Assembly (NCBI RefSeq): GCF_002097715.1 | Contig: NZ_CP020739.1 | Span: 62,001 to 126,000, forward strand | DNA length: 64,000 bases | Source of the DNA: Burkholderia ubonensis subsp. mesacidophila | GTDB taxonomy: Bacteria; Pseudomonadota; Gammaproteobacteria; Burkholderiales; Burkholderiaceae | Reading direction: 5' to 3' | Part shown: in pieces, positions 8,783-18,402 of the stretch | Layout: each line of letters starts with the position of its first letter | How positions within the stretch are numbered: position 1 is the stretch's first letter | The notes under the pieces: model-generated | Seen by the model: only the letters and a program-made list of their open reading frames with translations | The model's database searches: none | Told to the model about the DNA's origin: nothing | Made by a program: the position numbers and the translations under genes

Positions 8783-8966
8783 ATTGCGAGCCATCGTCGT
8801 GGCGAACCAAAGTGGTGTCAAGCTTGCGGCGCAGGTCATATCAACGATGCAATACCTGCGTCCCGCCCATCGATTCGAAGGCGAGAAGCCGCGGCGTGCT
8901 TGACGCTTCGGCGAACGCTCGTGCAAATTTTCTGCTCTCTCAACGCGACTCGTCACGGGAACCCAG

Positions 8967-11900
8967 ATGGCGGATGGTATTGCGGTGGTTGGCATGGCGG
9001 GCCGCTTTCCCGGCGCACCCGATATCGACGCGTTCTGGCGCCTGCTGCATGAAGGCCGCTCCGGCCTGACGGAATTTTCGCTGCGCGAATTGCAGGAATC
9101 GCGCGTGATTGCCGCGAACGACGATCCGCAAGGCTATGTTCGCGTGCGCGGCGTGCTCGGCGACGAAGCCTATTTCGACGCGGGCTACTTCGGTTATGCG
9201 CCGGCCGAGGCCGCCCTGCTCGATCCGCAGGCGCGCCTGTTCCTCGAGTGCGCGGCGGGCGCCCTCGAACACGCCGGATACGGATCGCCCGCGCACCGCG
9301 ACCCGGTGGCGCTGTTCGCGTCGTCACGCCGGTCCGAATACGAGCATTTTCTGCTTCGGCATCTGGACCGCGAGACGCTCGACAGTCCGTTCGCACTCGA
9401 CGGCACCTACGGCGACTTTCTCGCGCTGCGCACCTCGTACAAGCTCGACCTGCGCGGCCCCAGCATGCTCGTGCGGACCGCCTGCTCGAGTTCGCTCGTC
9501 GCGCTTCACCTGGCCTGCCGGAGCCTGCGCAACCGCGAGGCCGGCATGGCCATCGCCGGCGCGGCGTCGATTTCGTGGCCGCCGCGCGCCGGCCGCCACG
9601 CGGCAACGGGCGGCATCATTTCGGCGACCGGCCATTGCCGCCCGTTCGATGCGCGCGCCGACGGCACCGTCAGCGGCGACGCCGTCGTCTGCGTCGTGCT
9701 CAAACGGCTCGACGACGCACTTGCCGCCGGCGACGACATCCTCGCCGTCGTGCTCGGCAGCGCGTCGAACAACGACGGATCCGACAAGATCAGCTTCACC
9801 GCGCCGAGCGTCGACGGCCAGGTCCGGGTAATCCAGGAAGCGCTGCGCGACGCCGGCATCACGGCCTCCGGGATCGGCTACATCGAGGCGCACGGCAGCG
9901 GCACGCCGCTCGGCGATGCGATCGAAATCCAGGCGCTGTCGGAAGCGTACCGGCTGCCGGCGGGCGACGATCACCGGATCGGCATCGGCTCGGTCAAGGC
10001 GTCGGTCGGCCACAGCGACGCGTCGGCCGGCCTCGCGGGATTCGTGAGAACGGTGCTTTGCCTGCGGCACCGCACGCTGGTTCCCACCCCCGGGTTCGAG
10101 GCGCCGAATCCCCTGTTCGACGGCAACGACGCGTTCCTCGAGGTACACCGCGCCGCGCGGCCGTGGACGGAGCGCGTAATCGGCGCCGTGCATTCAGTCG
10201 GCATGGGCGGAACCAACGCCCACGTGATCGTCGGTCCGGCGCCCACCCTGCCGGCGCGATCCGTCACGCAGGCGCCGCAGCTGATTCTATTGTCCGCGCG
10301 AACGCAGCCGGCGCTCGATGCGATGCGGGCCCAGCTCGCCGCGCACCTGCGCAGCCATCCCGATCAGCCGTTCGCCGACGTCGCGTGGACCTTGCAGGCC
10401 GGCCGCGACGCGCGCCCCGTGCGCCACGCGCTCGTTGCCGACGATCCGGTCGATGCGGCGCGCCAGCTGGAAACCCGGATCGTCCATGACTTTCCCGAAA
10501 CGGATCAGGACCTGCCGTTGCGCACGGGCCTGCTGTTCCCCGGCATGGGCGCCGCCGACCTGTCGGCGATGTTCGCGCTCCACGACGAGGTCGCCGCGTT
10601 CCGGCGCGCGCTGGAACGCCGGCTCGACGCGCTGACCGCCTTGTCCGGCACCGACTTCCGCCATGCGTTCGCCAGCCGGCGCGCGACATCCGGGACGTCG
10701 GCCGGGCCCGGCGACGGGCTCGATCAGCCGATCATGTTCGCGCTGCAGCTCTCCCTCTACGACCTGTGGCGCCTGTCGTCGGACGAACCGGCGTTCGTGC
10801 TCGGCTACAGTCTCGGCGAATGGACCGCGGCGACGGTGGCAGGCGTCTATCGCGAGGACGATGCGCTCGCGCTCGTCTGGGAACGCGCGCAGCTGATGCG
10901 CGCCGCGCCGTCCGGCACCCTGCTCGCGGTGCATGCGCCCAAGGAGGGATTCGAGCCGCTGCGCGTGTCCGGTATCGAGATCGCGGCGTACTGTTCGCGC
11001 CGGCTGCTGATCGTCGGTGGGCCGGAGGCGGCGATCGCCGAGCAGGCGATCGCGCTGGAACGACGCAAGATCGCCACGTCGCGCATTGCGTCGCCCCACG
11101 CCTATCACACCGGCCACCTGAGGACCGTCGCCGCAACGCTCGACGAACGCGCGTCGCGCGTCGCCCGGCGCGCGCCGCGCATCCCGTTCGTCTGCCTTCA
11201 TGCGGGCGCCTGGGCCGACACGCCATTGCTCGACGATCGCGCGTACTGGGGGCGACATCTCGCCGACGCGGTGCGGCTCGAGGACGGCATCACGCTGTTG
11301 AACCGGCAGTCTCGGTCGGTGCTCGTCGAACTCGGGCCGGGTTCGTTCCTCGGCGATCTCGTGAAGATTTCGGGTAACCCGTCGCGCCATGCGGTGTTCA
11401 GCCCGTTCGCCGGCACCGGCACGCGCGGCCGCGCGGCCTGGCTGCACATGCTCGGCGCAGCGTGGGAAACCGGCCTGCCCGTCGATGCGGCGCCGCTTCA
11501 CGACGAGCAACCGCGGCGGGTTCCGTTGCCCACCTATCCGTTCGAACGCCAGCGATACGTGGTCGAGGCCGCCGCGCCGCTCGAGGGCGGCGCCACGCGC
11601 CACGCGGGCGAGCCCGCCGACGCCGCGCATCGGGCCACGCCCCGTCGCACGCCGGCCGCGGCGGCGCGGCACGATCTGTATGCCATCTGGGAGCACGTGT
11701 TCGGCGCCCCGCCGCCCGATGACGACGCGCATTTTTTCGAATCCGGCGGCCACTCGCTGCTGGCCATCCAGTTTCTGTACTTCGTCCGGGAACGGCTGTC
11801 GGTCGAGCTGACCGTCGCCGACCTTCGCGCGAATCCGACGGCCGGCGCGCTGCGCGCGCTGATCGATCGTTCCCGCGCCGCCGACAGGGTAGAGCCATGA
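8967..11900 (+). CDS. polyketide synthase, KS-AT-ACP
   Basis: Single minimal type I PKS module, 977 aa. KS is at about residues 5-425 with Cys173 (TACSSS), His309 (EAHGSGT) and His349 (VGHSDASAG), all catalytic residues present. AT is at about 520-810. Its nucleophile motif reads GYSLGEW (Ser615), so the usual His before the Ser is Tyr614, and the later specificity motif reads HAYH. A carrier domain at about 905-975 has FFESGGHSLLA, more PCP-like than ACP-like. No KR, DH, ER or TE is present, so the beta-keto group is left unreduced in cis. Upstream genes supply a hydroxymalonyl-type extender, the likely AT substrate. The thioesterase start overlaps the stop as ATGA. Confidence 0.93.
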   Translation: MADGIAVVGMAGRFPGAPDIDAFWRLLHEGRSGLTEFSLRELQESRVIAANDDPQGYVRVRGVLGDEAYFDAGYFGYAPAEAALLDPQARLFLECAAGALEHAGYGSPAHRDPVALFASSRRSEYEHFLLRHLDRETLDSPFALDGTYGDFLALRTSYKLDLRGPSMLVRTACSSSLVALHLACRSLRNREAGMAIAGAASISWPPRAGRHAATGGIISATGHCRPFDARADGTVSGDAVVCVVLKRLDDALAAGDDILAVVLGSASNNDGSDKISFTAPSVDGQVRVIQEALRDAGITASGIGYIEAHGSGTPLGDAIEIQALSEAYRLPAGDDHRIGIGSVKASVGHSDASAGLAGFVRTVLCLRHRTLVPTPGFEAPNPLFDGNDAFLEVHRAARPWTERVIGAVHSVGMGGTNAHVIVGPAPTLPARSVTQAPQLILLSARTQPALDAMRAQLAAHLRSHPDQPFADVAWTLQAGRDARPVRHALVADDPVDAARQLETRIVHDFPETDQDLPLRTGLLFPGMGAADLSAMFALHDEVAAFRRALERRLDALTALSGTDFRHAFASRRATSGTSAGPGDGLDQPIMFALQLSLYDLWRLSSDEPAFVLGYSLGEWTAATVAGVYREDDALALVWERAQLMRAAPSGTLLAVHAPKEGFEPLRVSGIEIAAYCSRRLLIVGGPEAAIAEQAIALERRKIATSRIASPHAYHTGHLRTVAATLDERASRVARRAPRIPFVCLHAGAWADTPLLDDRAYWGRHLADAVRLEDGITLLNRQSRSVLVELGPGSFLGDLVKISGNPSRHAVFSPFAGTGTRGRAAWLHMLGAAWETGLPVDAAPLHDEQPRRVPLPTYPFERQRYVVEAAAPLEGGATRHAGEPADAAHRATPRRTPAAAARHDLYAIWEHVFGAPPPDDDAHFFESGGHSLLAIQFLYFVRERLSVELTVADLRANPTAGALRALIDRSRAADRVEP

Positions 11901-12721
11901 ACGCTGCATCGTTGATCGAACTGCGACCCGGCGGCTCGCGCCCGCCGATCGTGATGATTCATGCATTGAGCGGCACGCTGCTGCCGTACCTCGCGCTGGC
12001 CGGCGCGCTCGACGGTGCGACGCCGGTGTACGGCATCGAGGCCGACGGCCTCGACGGCAAGCGGCAGCCGCTGCGGGATGTCGCCTCGCTCGCGCGCCGA
12101 TACGCCGCGACGATCCGCGACGCATTCGGCGGCGCCCCCGTCACGGTGCTCGGCTGGTCATACGGCGGCATCGTGGCGGCGGAGATCGCGGCGCGGCTTG
12201 GCGCGTCCGGCGCATCGCCCTCGGCCGTGCTGATCGACGTGCAACGGCTCAATCCGTCGCGCCCGAACCGCACGCTGGATGCCGACGAGGAACTCGTCGA
12301 ATTCGGCCGCCTGATGATGTCGGGCACGGCGCCCGCCGCAGCGAGACCGCCGACCCTCGCCGAGTTGCGCGCGATCCCGGCGCGTGCCCGGCTCGCGCAT
12401 GTGTTCGAGACGATCGTCGCGGCCCGGCCGCGCACCCCGGTCGCGATGCTGCACGACTTCCTGCGGGTGTTCCGCTCGAATCTCGTCGCGCATGACGCGT
12501 ACGTTCCCGGCGAAATCCGTCGGGTCGCCGCGCTGTTCGTCCGTTCGCACGGCCAGACGCATCCGGACCGGGATCCGTCGCTCGGCTGGCGCCGCTGGTT
12601 CGCCGACGGCATCGACGTCGCCGTCGCGCCCGGCGATCACGACTCGATACTCGATGCGTCGAACGTTGCCGGTCTCGCGGCATGTATCGATCAATGGCAA
12701 TCGCTGCACGTTTCGACCTGA
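11897..12721 (+). CDS. type II thioesterase (alpha/beta hydrolase)
   Basis: A 274-aa thioesterase. The nucleophile elbow is GWSYGG, preceded by VTVLG, and PGDHDSILDASN supplies the late His of the triad. The N-terminal IVMIHALSGTLLPY is the oxyanion strand. It is close in sequence style to the TE domains of NRPS proteins, so it may either release the chain or clear misloaded carriers. It is coupled to the PKS by ATGA and followed four bases later by the NRPS start. A separate TE domain ends the Cys module (26187-30239), which favours an editing role here. Confidence 0.87.
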   Translation: MNAASLIELRPGGSRPPIVMIHALSGTLLPYLALAGALDGATPVYGIEADGLDGKRQPLRDVASLARRYAATIRDAFGGAPVTVLGWSYGGIVAAEIAARLGASGASPSAVLIDVQRLNPSRPNRTLDADEELVEFGRLMMSGTAPAAARPPTLAELRAIPARARLAHVFETIVAARPRTPVAMLHDFLRVFRSNLVAHDAYVPGEIRRVAALFVRSHGQTHPDRDPSLGWRRWFADGIDVAVAPGDHDSILDASNVAGLAACIDQWQSLHVST

Positions 12722-12725
12722 CATC

Positions 12726-15700
12726 ATGAGCGACTCCTTCCGCCCCGTTCCGTCCGTCGTCGCGACCACGCTCGCGCACGCCCGCCGCACCCCTCGCGCG
12801 ATCGCGATCAGCTGCGGGACGCGCACGATCGACTATGGCGAAATCGCGATGCTCGCGCAGCACGTGCTGACGCTGCTCCAGTGCATGTCGGTGCGGGCGG
12901 GCGACGTCGTCGCCGTCGAGATCGCCGATCCCGCGCTCGCGATTCCGGCGATGCTCGGGGTCGCGATGGCGCGCGCGGCCTGGGTTTACGTCGATCCGCG
13001 CATGCCTGCGGCACGGCGTGCGCAGATCCTCGACGATGCGGCGCCGTCGCTGGTGCTCGTCGATGGCATGATCGAGCACGCCTACGACGACGCGCCGAGC
13101 CGGCGCTACGTGCGGATCTATCCGCGTGCGTCGCAATGCACTGCGACGGCCGACGTTGCCCCGGGCCAGCACGCGTACCTGCTCTATACATCGGGATCGA
13201 CCGGCCGGCCGAAGGCCGTGCTGCAGAGTCACGACAATCTCGCGCGACACATCGCGGAATACGTGCGGCGGGTCCGTCTCGCCGGCGACGACCGAATCGC
13301 GCTGCTCGCGCCGCTCGACACCGACGCCGCGCTGATGGACGTGTTCGGCAGCCTGTGCGCGGGCGCTTGCCTGCATGTGTATTCGTTGCGGGACGCCGGC
13401 GTGGCGGCGCTCCCGCAATGGCTGGCGGAGCAACGCATCACCGTGGTTCATGCGACGCCGACGGTGCTGCGCGCGCTGACGGCCGCGCACGATGCCCGGG
13501 CGCGCATCGCCTCCGTCACGCGCGTCGTGCTGGGCGGCGAGCTTGCCGACTGGCGCGACGTCGAGCGCTCGCGCCGCGCCTTCGGCGACGGGGTCGAGGT
13601 CTTCAACGGCTACGGGCCGACGGAATGCACGATGATCACGCAGGCGGTATTCGCACCCGACGCACCGTTGGAAGCGGGCACGCTGCCGATCGGGCGCCCG
13701 GTCGACGGCATCGACGTCGTGCTCGTCGGCGACGACGGAACGATCGGCGATCGCGGTGAACTCGTCGTCGTCAGCCCGCGCGTCGCGTTGCGCTACTGGA
13801 ACGCGCCGGAGGAGACGCTGAGCCGCTTCGTCGAGGATCCGCGCGGCGGCGGCGCGCGCGCCTACCGGACCGGCGACCGCGCGATGCGCGTCGCGAGCGG
13901 TGAGCTCGTACACCTCGGGCGCGTCGACGACCAGATCAAGCTGCGCGGGCATCGCATCGAGCCGAGCGACATCGAAGCCGCCCTTACCGGCGTGACGCGC
14001 GCGCGTCACGCCGTCGCCGCCGTCGTCGAGCTGGCGTTCGGGCCGCAGCTCGTCGCGGCGATCGTGCCGCCGGCGCAGGCGTCCGGATTCGACGAACGCG
14101 CGACGATCGCGGAACTCGCGTTGCGGCTGCCGGCGTTCATGGTGCCGGCGCGCATCGTGGTGCTCGACGACGTCGTGCTCACCCGCAGCGGCAAGGTCGA
14201 TCGCCGCGCGACCACCGTCCTGATCAGGGAGCAACTGGCCGACGCGCCCGACGACGCGGAGGTTCCGGTCGACGACACGCCGGTCACGTCGCGGCTCCTC
14301 GACATCTGGCGCGGCGTGTTCGGCGCCGCGGCGGGCGGCGGCGACGACTTCGTCGCGCTCGGCGGCGACTCGCTGGCGGCCGCGAGACTGGCCGCCGCGA
14401 TCACGTCGAGCCTGGGCATCCCGATATCGCTGCGCGAGGTCTTTGCGCATCGGACGTTCAACAGCCTGGCCCGCTTCGTCGCGGCGCAACCGGTGACGCT
14501 TGCGCCGGCCGAAGCCGGGAGAGACGGCGACGGCCACGACACATTCGAGACGACGCCGTCCGCCGAACAGGCGCAACTGTTCATCTCCGAGTCGATCGCA
14601 GGCAGCGCCCCGGTTCTCGAAATCGCCCACGCGCTCGCGCTGACGGGGCCGGTCGACGCCGCCCGCCTGGAACGGGCGCTGGCCGCAGTAAGCGAACGGC
14701 ACGACGCGCTGCGCACGACTGTTGCGCTCGCGTCGGATGGTACGTTGCGGCGCGAGCCCGCGACGCCCTATTTCGACCACGCGACGGAGCCGTCGCGCGA
14801 TGACGGCGCGATGCCCGACGCCGCACGCGTCGCCGCGCACCTCGACGCGCTGCGCAGGCTGTCGGCCGGACGCCGTGCGCCGTTGGCGCTGCGCCTCGTC
14901 GGGATCGACGCCCGGCGCTCGCTCCTGCTGATTGTCGCGAATCACCTGTCGGTCGACGGTCTCTCGCTGCGTATCGTGATGCGCGAGCTGGCGTCCGAGT
15001 ACGCGTGCGCCGACGGCAACGCGCCCGCCGCGGCCCGCGCGCGCGCGCCGCGGTATTCGGCCTTCGTCGCCGACCAGCACGCATGGCGACGCACGGACGC
15101 ATGCCGGCAGGCGCTCGAATGGTGGACGCACCAGCTGCGTCACGCCGAGCCGCTCGACCTGTGCGGCGCGATGTCGGCGGGCGGCAAGCCGGACGGCCAT
15201 GCCAGGCGCCATACGTTCGCGATCGACGCGGACCTTCGCGATGCGTTGCGCGCGCATTGCCGGGCACAAGGGTCGACGATCCACGCCGTGTTTCTCGCCG
15301 GGTTCGGCCTGCTGTTGTCCCGTTACTGCCGGCGCACCGACGTCTGTATCGCGGTGCCGGTCGCGAACCGCCCTGCGAGCGACTTCGAAGAAGCGGCAGG
15401 GGTGTTCGTCAACACGGTCGTCATGCGGCAGCACATCGACGAGTCGCAACCCGCGGCCGCGCTCCTCGGTCACGCGGCAGACGTGACCTTCGACGCGCTC
15501 GATCGTCAGCGCGTGCCGTTCGCCGACGTCATCTCCGCGCTGGGCCTGAACGGCCGCCTGTCGAAACCGCTCGCCGAGGCGATGCTGGTCGTGCAGCGCT
15601 TCGGGCCGCCGCGGTTCGAGGCCGAGGGGATTCACAGCACGGACCTCGCGATCCCGCCCGCCACGCTGATGTCCGATCTATGCCTGACCGTCGACGAAAC

Positions 15701-17675
15701 GGACGACGGCGTCGTCTGCCATTTCGATCACGACGCCGGCCTGTTCGACGCGGATCTGGTTCGACGCATGGCCGGCCATCTGTCGAACCTGCTGCGCGGC
15801 CTGCTGCAGCACCCCGATGCAACGGTGCGGGGGCTCGAGATGCTGTCGCCCGCCGAAACGGAGGCGCTTGCCGCCGGCATCGGGGCCACGACGGCCACTT
15901 GGCCGAAGCAGCGGCCGATCGTCGAGGCGTTCGTCGAGCAGGCCCGCAAGACGCCGGATGCGATCGCGATCATCGCGAGCGGCATGACGTATTGCTACCG
16001 GCAGGTGGACCAGGCTTCGACGGCCGTCGCCGCACGTATCCGTCACCGGCAGTCCGGCCGTGGCCGGCTGGTTCCGCTGATCACCGAACGTCGCGAGACG
16101 CTGCCGATCCTGCTGCTCGCGATCCTGAAAAGCGGGCATGCGTTCGTCCCGATCGATGCGAACTGGCCGCCCGCCCGCATCGCCGGCGCGCTCGGCCGGT
16201 GCGACGCGGATATCGCCGTCGTCGATCCGGATTCGCCGCACCTCGGCACACTGGGCCCGCGCGCGCCGATCGCGTTGACCGCCACCGATGCCGACGCGCC
16301 TTCCGGCCCGGATCTGCCGCTGCCCCAGTACGATCCGGAAGCGCCGATCTACGGCATCTTCACGTCGGGATCGACAGGCGAGCCGAAGCTGCCGGTCATC
16401 GCGCATCGCGGCATCGACAACCGGTTCGCCTGGATGACCGAGGTATTTTCCGCGGACGCGCCGCCGACCACGCTCGCCACCACGCCGCACATCTTCGACA
16501 GCGCCGTCTGGCAGTATCTGTGGCCGCTGACCCTTGGCGGGAAAGTCGTCGTCCCGGCCGACGGCCCGCTCGTCGACGCGGACGACATGCTCGCGCTGAT
16601 CGACCGGCACGGCATCACGATGGCCGATTTCGTACCCTCGCTGTTCGATCGCATGGTCGATCAACTCGAGCGGAGCGGCCCACCGACGCCCCGCCTCGAT
16701 CGCCTGAAATTCCTGATCCTCGGCGGCGAGGCGCTGCGGATCGATTCGGTCCGGCGCTTCCGCGCGATCGCACCTCGCGTGTGCGTCGTGAACCTGTACG
16801 GACCGACCGAGGCGTCGATCGGTTGCGTATACAACGTCGTCGATCCGTCGCTCGAGCGCCAGCCTATCGGCAAGCCGATTCCGAACTGCCGGGCCCTGAT
16901 CCTGGACGACGACCGGCGGCTGCTGCCGCGCGGCGTGGCCGGCCATCTCCATCTTGCGGGCGTCTGCGTCGGCCTCGGCTACCGCAATGCCCCCGAGCAA
17001 AGCGCGGCGAGTTTCGTCGCGAATCCGTTTCCGCACGCGCCGGGCGCGACCACGCTCTATCGCACCGGCGATCTCGCCCGCTTCGGCGCCGACGACAGTC
17101 TCGACTACCTCGGACGGGCGGATAACCAGATCAAGCTGCGCGGCGTGCGCATCGATCCGGCGGAGATCGAAACCGTGATCGGCTCGTTCGACGGTGTCGC
17201 GACAGTCGCGGTCGACGTCTGCGCCGACCCGGCCGGCGTGCCGCGCCTCGTCGCGTGGGTCGGCCCGTCGGCGCCGGCAGGCCTGCACGCGTTCTGCGTG
17301 TCGCGGCTCCCGATCTCGATGGTCCCGGAGTGCCTGATCGACACGCCTGAATTGCCGCTGACGCCGGGCGGGAAGCTCGACCGGAAGCGGCTTCGCTCGA
17401 CGGTCGTCACACCGTCGGCCACGGCCGCCGACGCGCCCGCCGATGCGCCCGCCGAGATCGGCGCCGCGCCGCACCGGCGCGTGTCCGAGATCTGGTCCAA
17501 CGTGCTCGGCCTGGCCTCCATCCCGGTCAACCGCAGCTTCTTCGAACTCGGCGGCAATTCGCTGCTCGCGATGCAGCTCGCGTCGAAGATGTCGGCGACC
17601 CTGAACCGGCGCGTCACCGTCGTCGACATCTTTCGCTATCCGACCGTCGCCGCCCTGTCCAACCGCTTCTGCTAA
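12726..17675 (+). CDS. nonribosomal peptide synthetase, A-PCP-C-A-PCP
   Basis: 1649 aa. A1 is at about residues 15-500 with YTSGSTGRPK; PCP1 about 555-625 with LGGDSLAA; C about 660-1090; A2 about 1115-1530 with FTSGSTGEPK; PCP2 about 1565-1640 with LGGNSLLA. There is no N-terminal C domain, so module 1 starts a chain, and no TE. The C-domain motif is NHLSVDG (Asn739, His740, Asp744): the catalytic second His is kept and the first His is replaced. My by-eye specificity codes are D-A-M-H-V-G-G-M-I-K for A1 and D-S-W-D-I-G-L-I-G-K for A2; neither matches a code I know. The Asp at pocket position 4 of A2 could pair with a second amine, as in a diaminohexanoate. Confidence 0.93.
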   Translation: MSDSFRPVPSVVATTLAHARRTPRAIAISCGTRTIDYGEIAMLAQHVLTLLQCMSVRAGDVVAVEIADPALAIPAMLGVAMARAAWVYVDPRMPAARRAQILDDAAPSLVLVDGMIEHAYDDAPSRRYVRIYPRASQCTATADVAPGQHAYLLYTSGSTGRPKAVLQSHDNLARHIAEYVRRVRLAGDDRIALLAPLDTDAALMDVFGSLCAGACLHVYSLRDAGVAALPQWLAEQRITVVHATPTVLRALTAAHDARARIASVTRVVLGGELADWRDVERSRRAFGDGVEVFNGYGPTECTMITQAVFAPDAPLEAGTLPIGRPVDGIDVVLVGDDGTIGDRGELVVVSPRVALRYWNAPEETLSRFVEDPRGGGARAYRTGDRAMRVASGELVHLGRVDDQIKLRGHRIEPSDIEAALTGVTRARHAVAAVVELAFGPQLVAAIVPPAQASGFDERATIAELALRLPAFMVPARIVVLDDVVLTRSGKVDRRATTVLIREQLADAPDDAEVPVDDTPVTSRLLDIWRGVFGAAAGGGDDFVALGGDSLAAARLAAAITSSLGIPISLREVFAHRTFNSLARFVAAQPVTLAPAEAGRDGDGHDTFETTPSAEQAQLFISESIAGSAPVLEIAHALALTGPVDAARLERALAAVSERHDALRTTVALASDGTLRREPATPYFDHATEPSRDDGAMPDAARVAAHLDALRRLSAGRRAPLALRLVGIDARRSLLLIVANHLSVDGLSLRIVMRELASEYACADGNAPAAARARAPRYSAFVADQHAWRRTDACRQALEWWTHQLRHAEPLDLCGAMSAGGKPDGHARRHTFAIDADLRDALRAHCRAQGSTIHAVFLAGFGLLLSRYCRRTDVCIAVPVANRPASDFEEAAGVFVNTVVMRQHIDESQPAAALLGHAADVTFDALDRQRVPFADVISALGLNGRLSKPLAEAMLVVQRFGPPRFEAEGIHSTDLAIPPATLMSDLCLTVDETDDGVVCHFDHDAGLFDADLVRRMAGHLSNLLRGLLQHPDATVRGLEMLSPAETEALAAGIGATTATWPKQRPIVEAFVEQARKTPDAIAIIASGMTYCYRQVDQASTAVAARIRHRQSGRGRLVPLITERRETLPILLLAILKSGHAFVPIDANWPPARIAGALGRCDADIAVVDPDSPHLGTLGPRAPIALTATDADAPSGPDLPLPQYDPEAPIYGIFTSGSTGEPKLPVIAHRGIDNRFAWMTEVFSADAPPTTLATTPHIFDSAVWQYLWPLTLGGKVVVPADGPLVDADDMLALIDRHGITMADFVPSLFDRMVDQLERSGPPTPRLDRLKFLILGGEALRIDSVRRFRAIAPRVCVVNLYGPTEASIGCVYNVVDPSLERQPIGKPIPNCRALILDDDRRLLPRGVAGHLHLAGVCVGLGYRNAPEQSAASFVANPFPHAPGATTLYRTGDLARFGADDSLDYLGRADNQIKLRGVRIDPAEIETVIGSFDGVATVAVDVCADPAGVPRLVAWVGPSAPAGLHAFCVSRLPISMVPECLIDTPELPLTPGGKLDRKRLRSTVVTPSATAADAPADAPAEIGAAPHRRVSEIWSNVLGLASIPVNRSFFELGGNSLLAMQLASKMSATLNRRVTVVDIFRYPTVAALSNRFC

Positions 17676-17711
17676 TATTTCCGCCACCTTGGGCGGTCGA
17701 AATCGCGCAAC

Positions 17712-18401
17712 ATGCACTTTGATCAGATTCCACGCATCCGCTATGGATTCGGCACGAGCCGGGACCTCGTCCCGCCGTCGCTGCACGCGCTGAACGCCGA
17801 CTGGCCGATCGTGCTTCAGACCCACGGCACCCGGATCGTCGAGGTGACCGATCCGGCGCAGCCGTGCGGCGAAGCCGACGGCATGATCACGCGCCTGCCG
17901 CGTGTCGTGCTGTCGGTCATGACGGCCGATTGCGTGCCGATCCTGTTCGCGCGACGCGACGGCAAGCGCGTTGCCGTGCTGCATGCCGGATGGCGCGGCC
18001 TGCTCGACGGCATTGTCGCGACGCTGGCGGAACGCATCGGCAATGACGATGACGTCGCGGACTGGAGCGCGCTCGTCGGCCCGTCCGCAGGCCCGTGCTG
18101 CTACGAAGTCGGCGATGCGTTCATCGAACAGTTCGCGAAGACGAGCGGCCTGCCGCCCGGACTCATCGCGCCGCCCGGCCGCGCGCATCTCGACCTGCCG
18201 GCGATCGCCGGCCATCTGCTCGCCGATGCCGGGTTCCACGTCGCCGGACAACACGCCGAATGCACCATGTGCGCGACCGCGTCCGGGGCGCCGGGCGGAG
18301 CACTCCGCTACAACAGCTATCGTCGCAACGTCAGGGCGCAACCCGACGCCCGGACGCGCACGCCGGTGCCGAACCAGCTTTCCGGCGTCGTCATCCTCTG
18401 A
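17712..18401 (+). CDS. PgeF/YfiH (laccase-domain) family protein
   Basis: A 229-aa member of the polyphenol-oxidase-like YfiH/PgeF family, whose characterised members are zinc-dependent purine nucleoside phosphorylases or act on muramic species. Motifs seen are TADCVPILF, HAGWRGLL, GPCCYEVG and the C-terminal CTMCA with YNSYRRN; these hold the usual His/Cys metal ligands. It lies 36 bases after the NRPS and its stop nearly touches the MFS start, so it is in the plus-strand operon. A housekeeping copy is expected elsewhere, so this one is probably a specialised paralogue. Whether it acts on the product or on a precursor is not visible. Confidence 0.85.
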   Translation: MHFDQIPRIRYGFGTSRDLVPPSLHALNADWPIVLQTHGTRIVEVTDPAQPCGEADGMITRLPRVVLSVMTADCVPILFARRDGKRVAVLHAGWRGLLDGIVATLAERIGNDDDVADWSALVGPSAGPCCYEVGDAFIEQFAKTSGLPPGLIAPPGRAHLDLPAIAGHLLADAGFHVAGQHAECTMCATASGAPGGALRYNSYRRNVRAQPDARTRTPVPNQLSGVVIL

Positions 18402-18402
18402 C

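Noticed and set aside
12249-15635. A 1128-codon minus-strand open frame across the thioesterase and NRPS genes
   Set aside because: It is the mirror frame of GC-rich NRPS coding DNA; it has no domain, start site or composition of its own. Many similar antisense frames exist over the locus.
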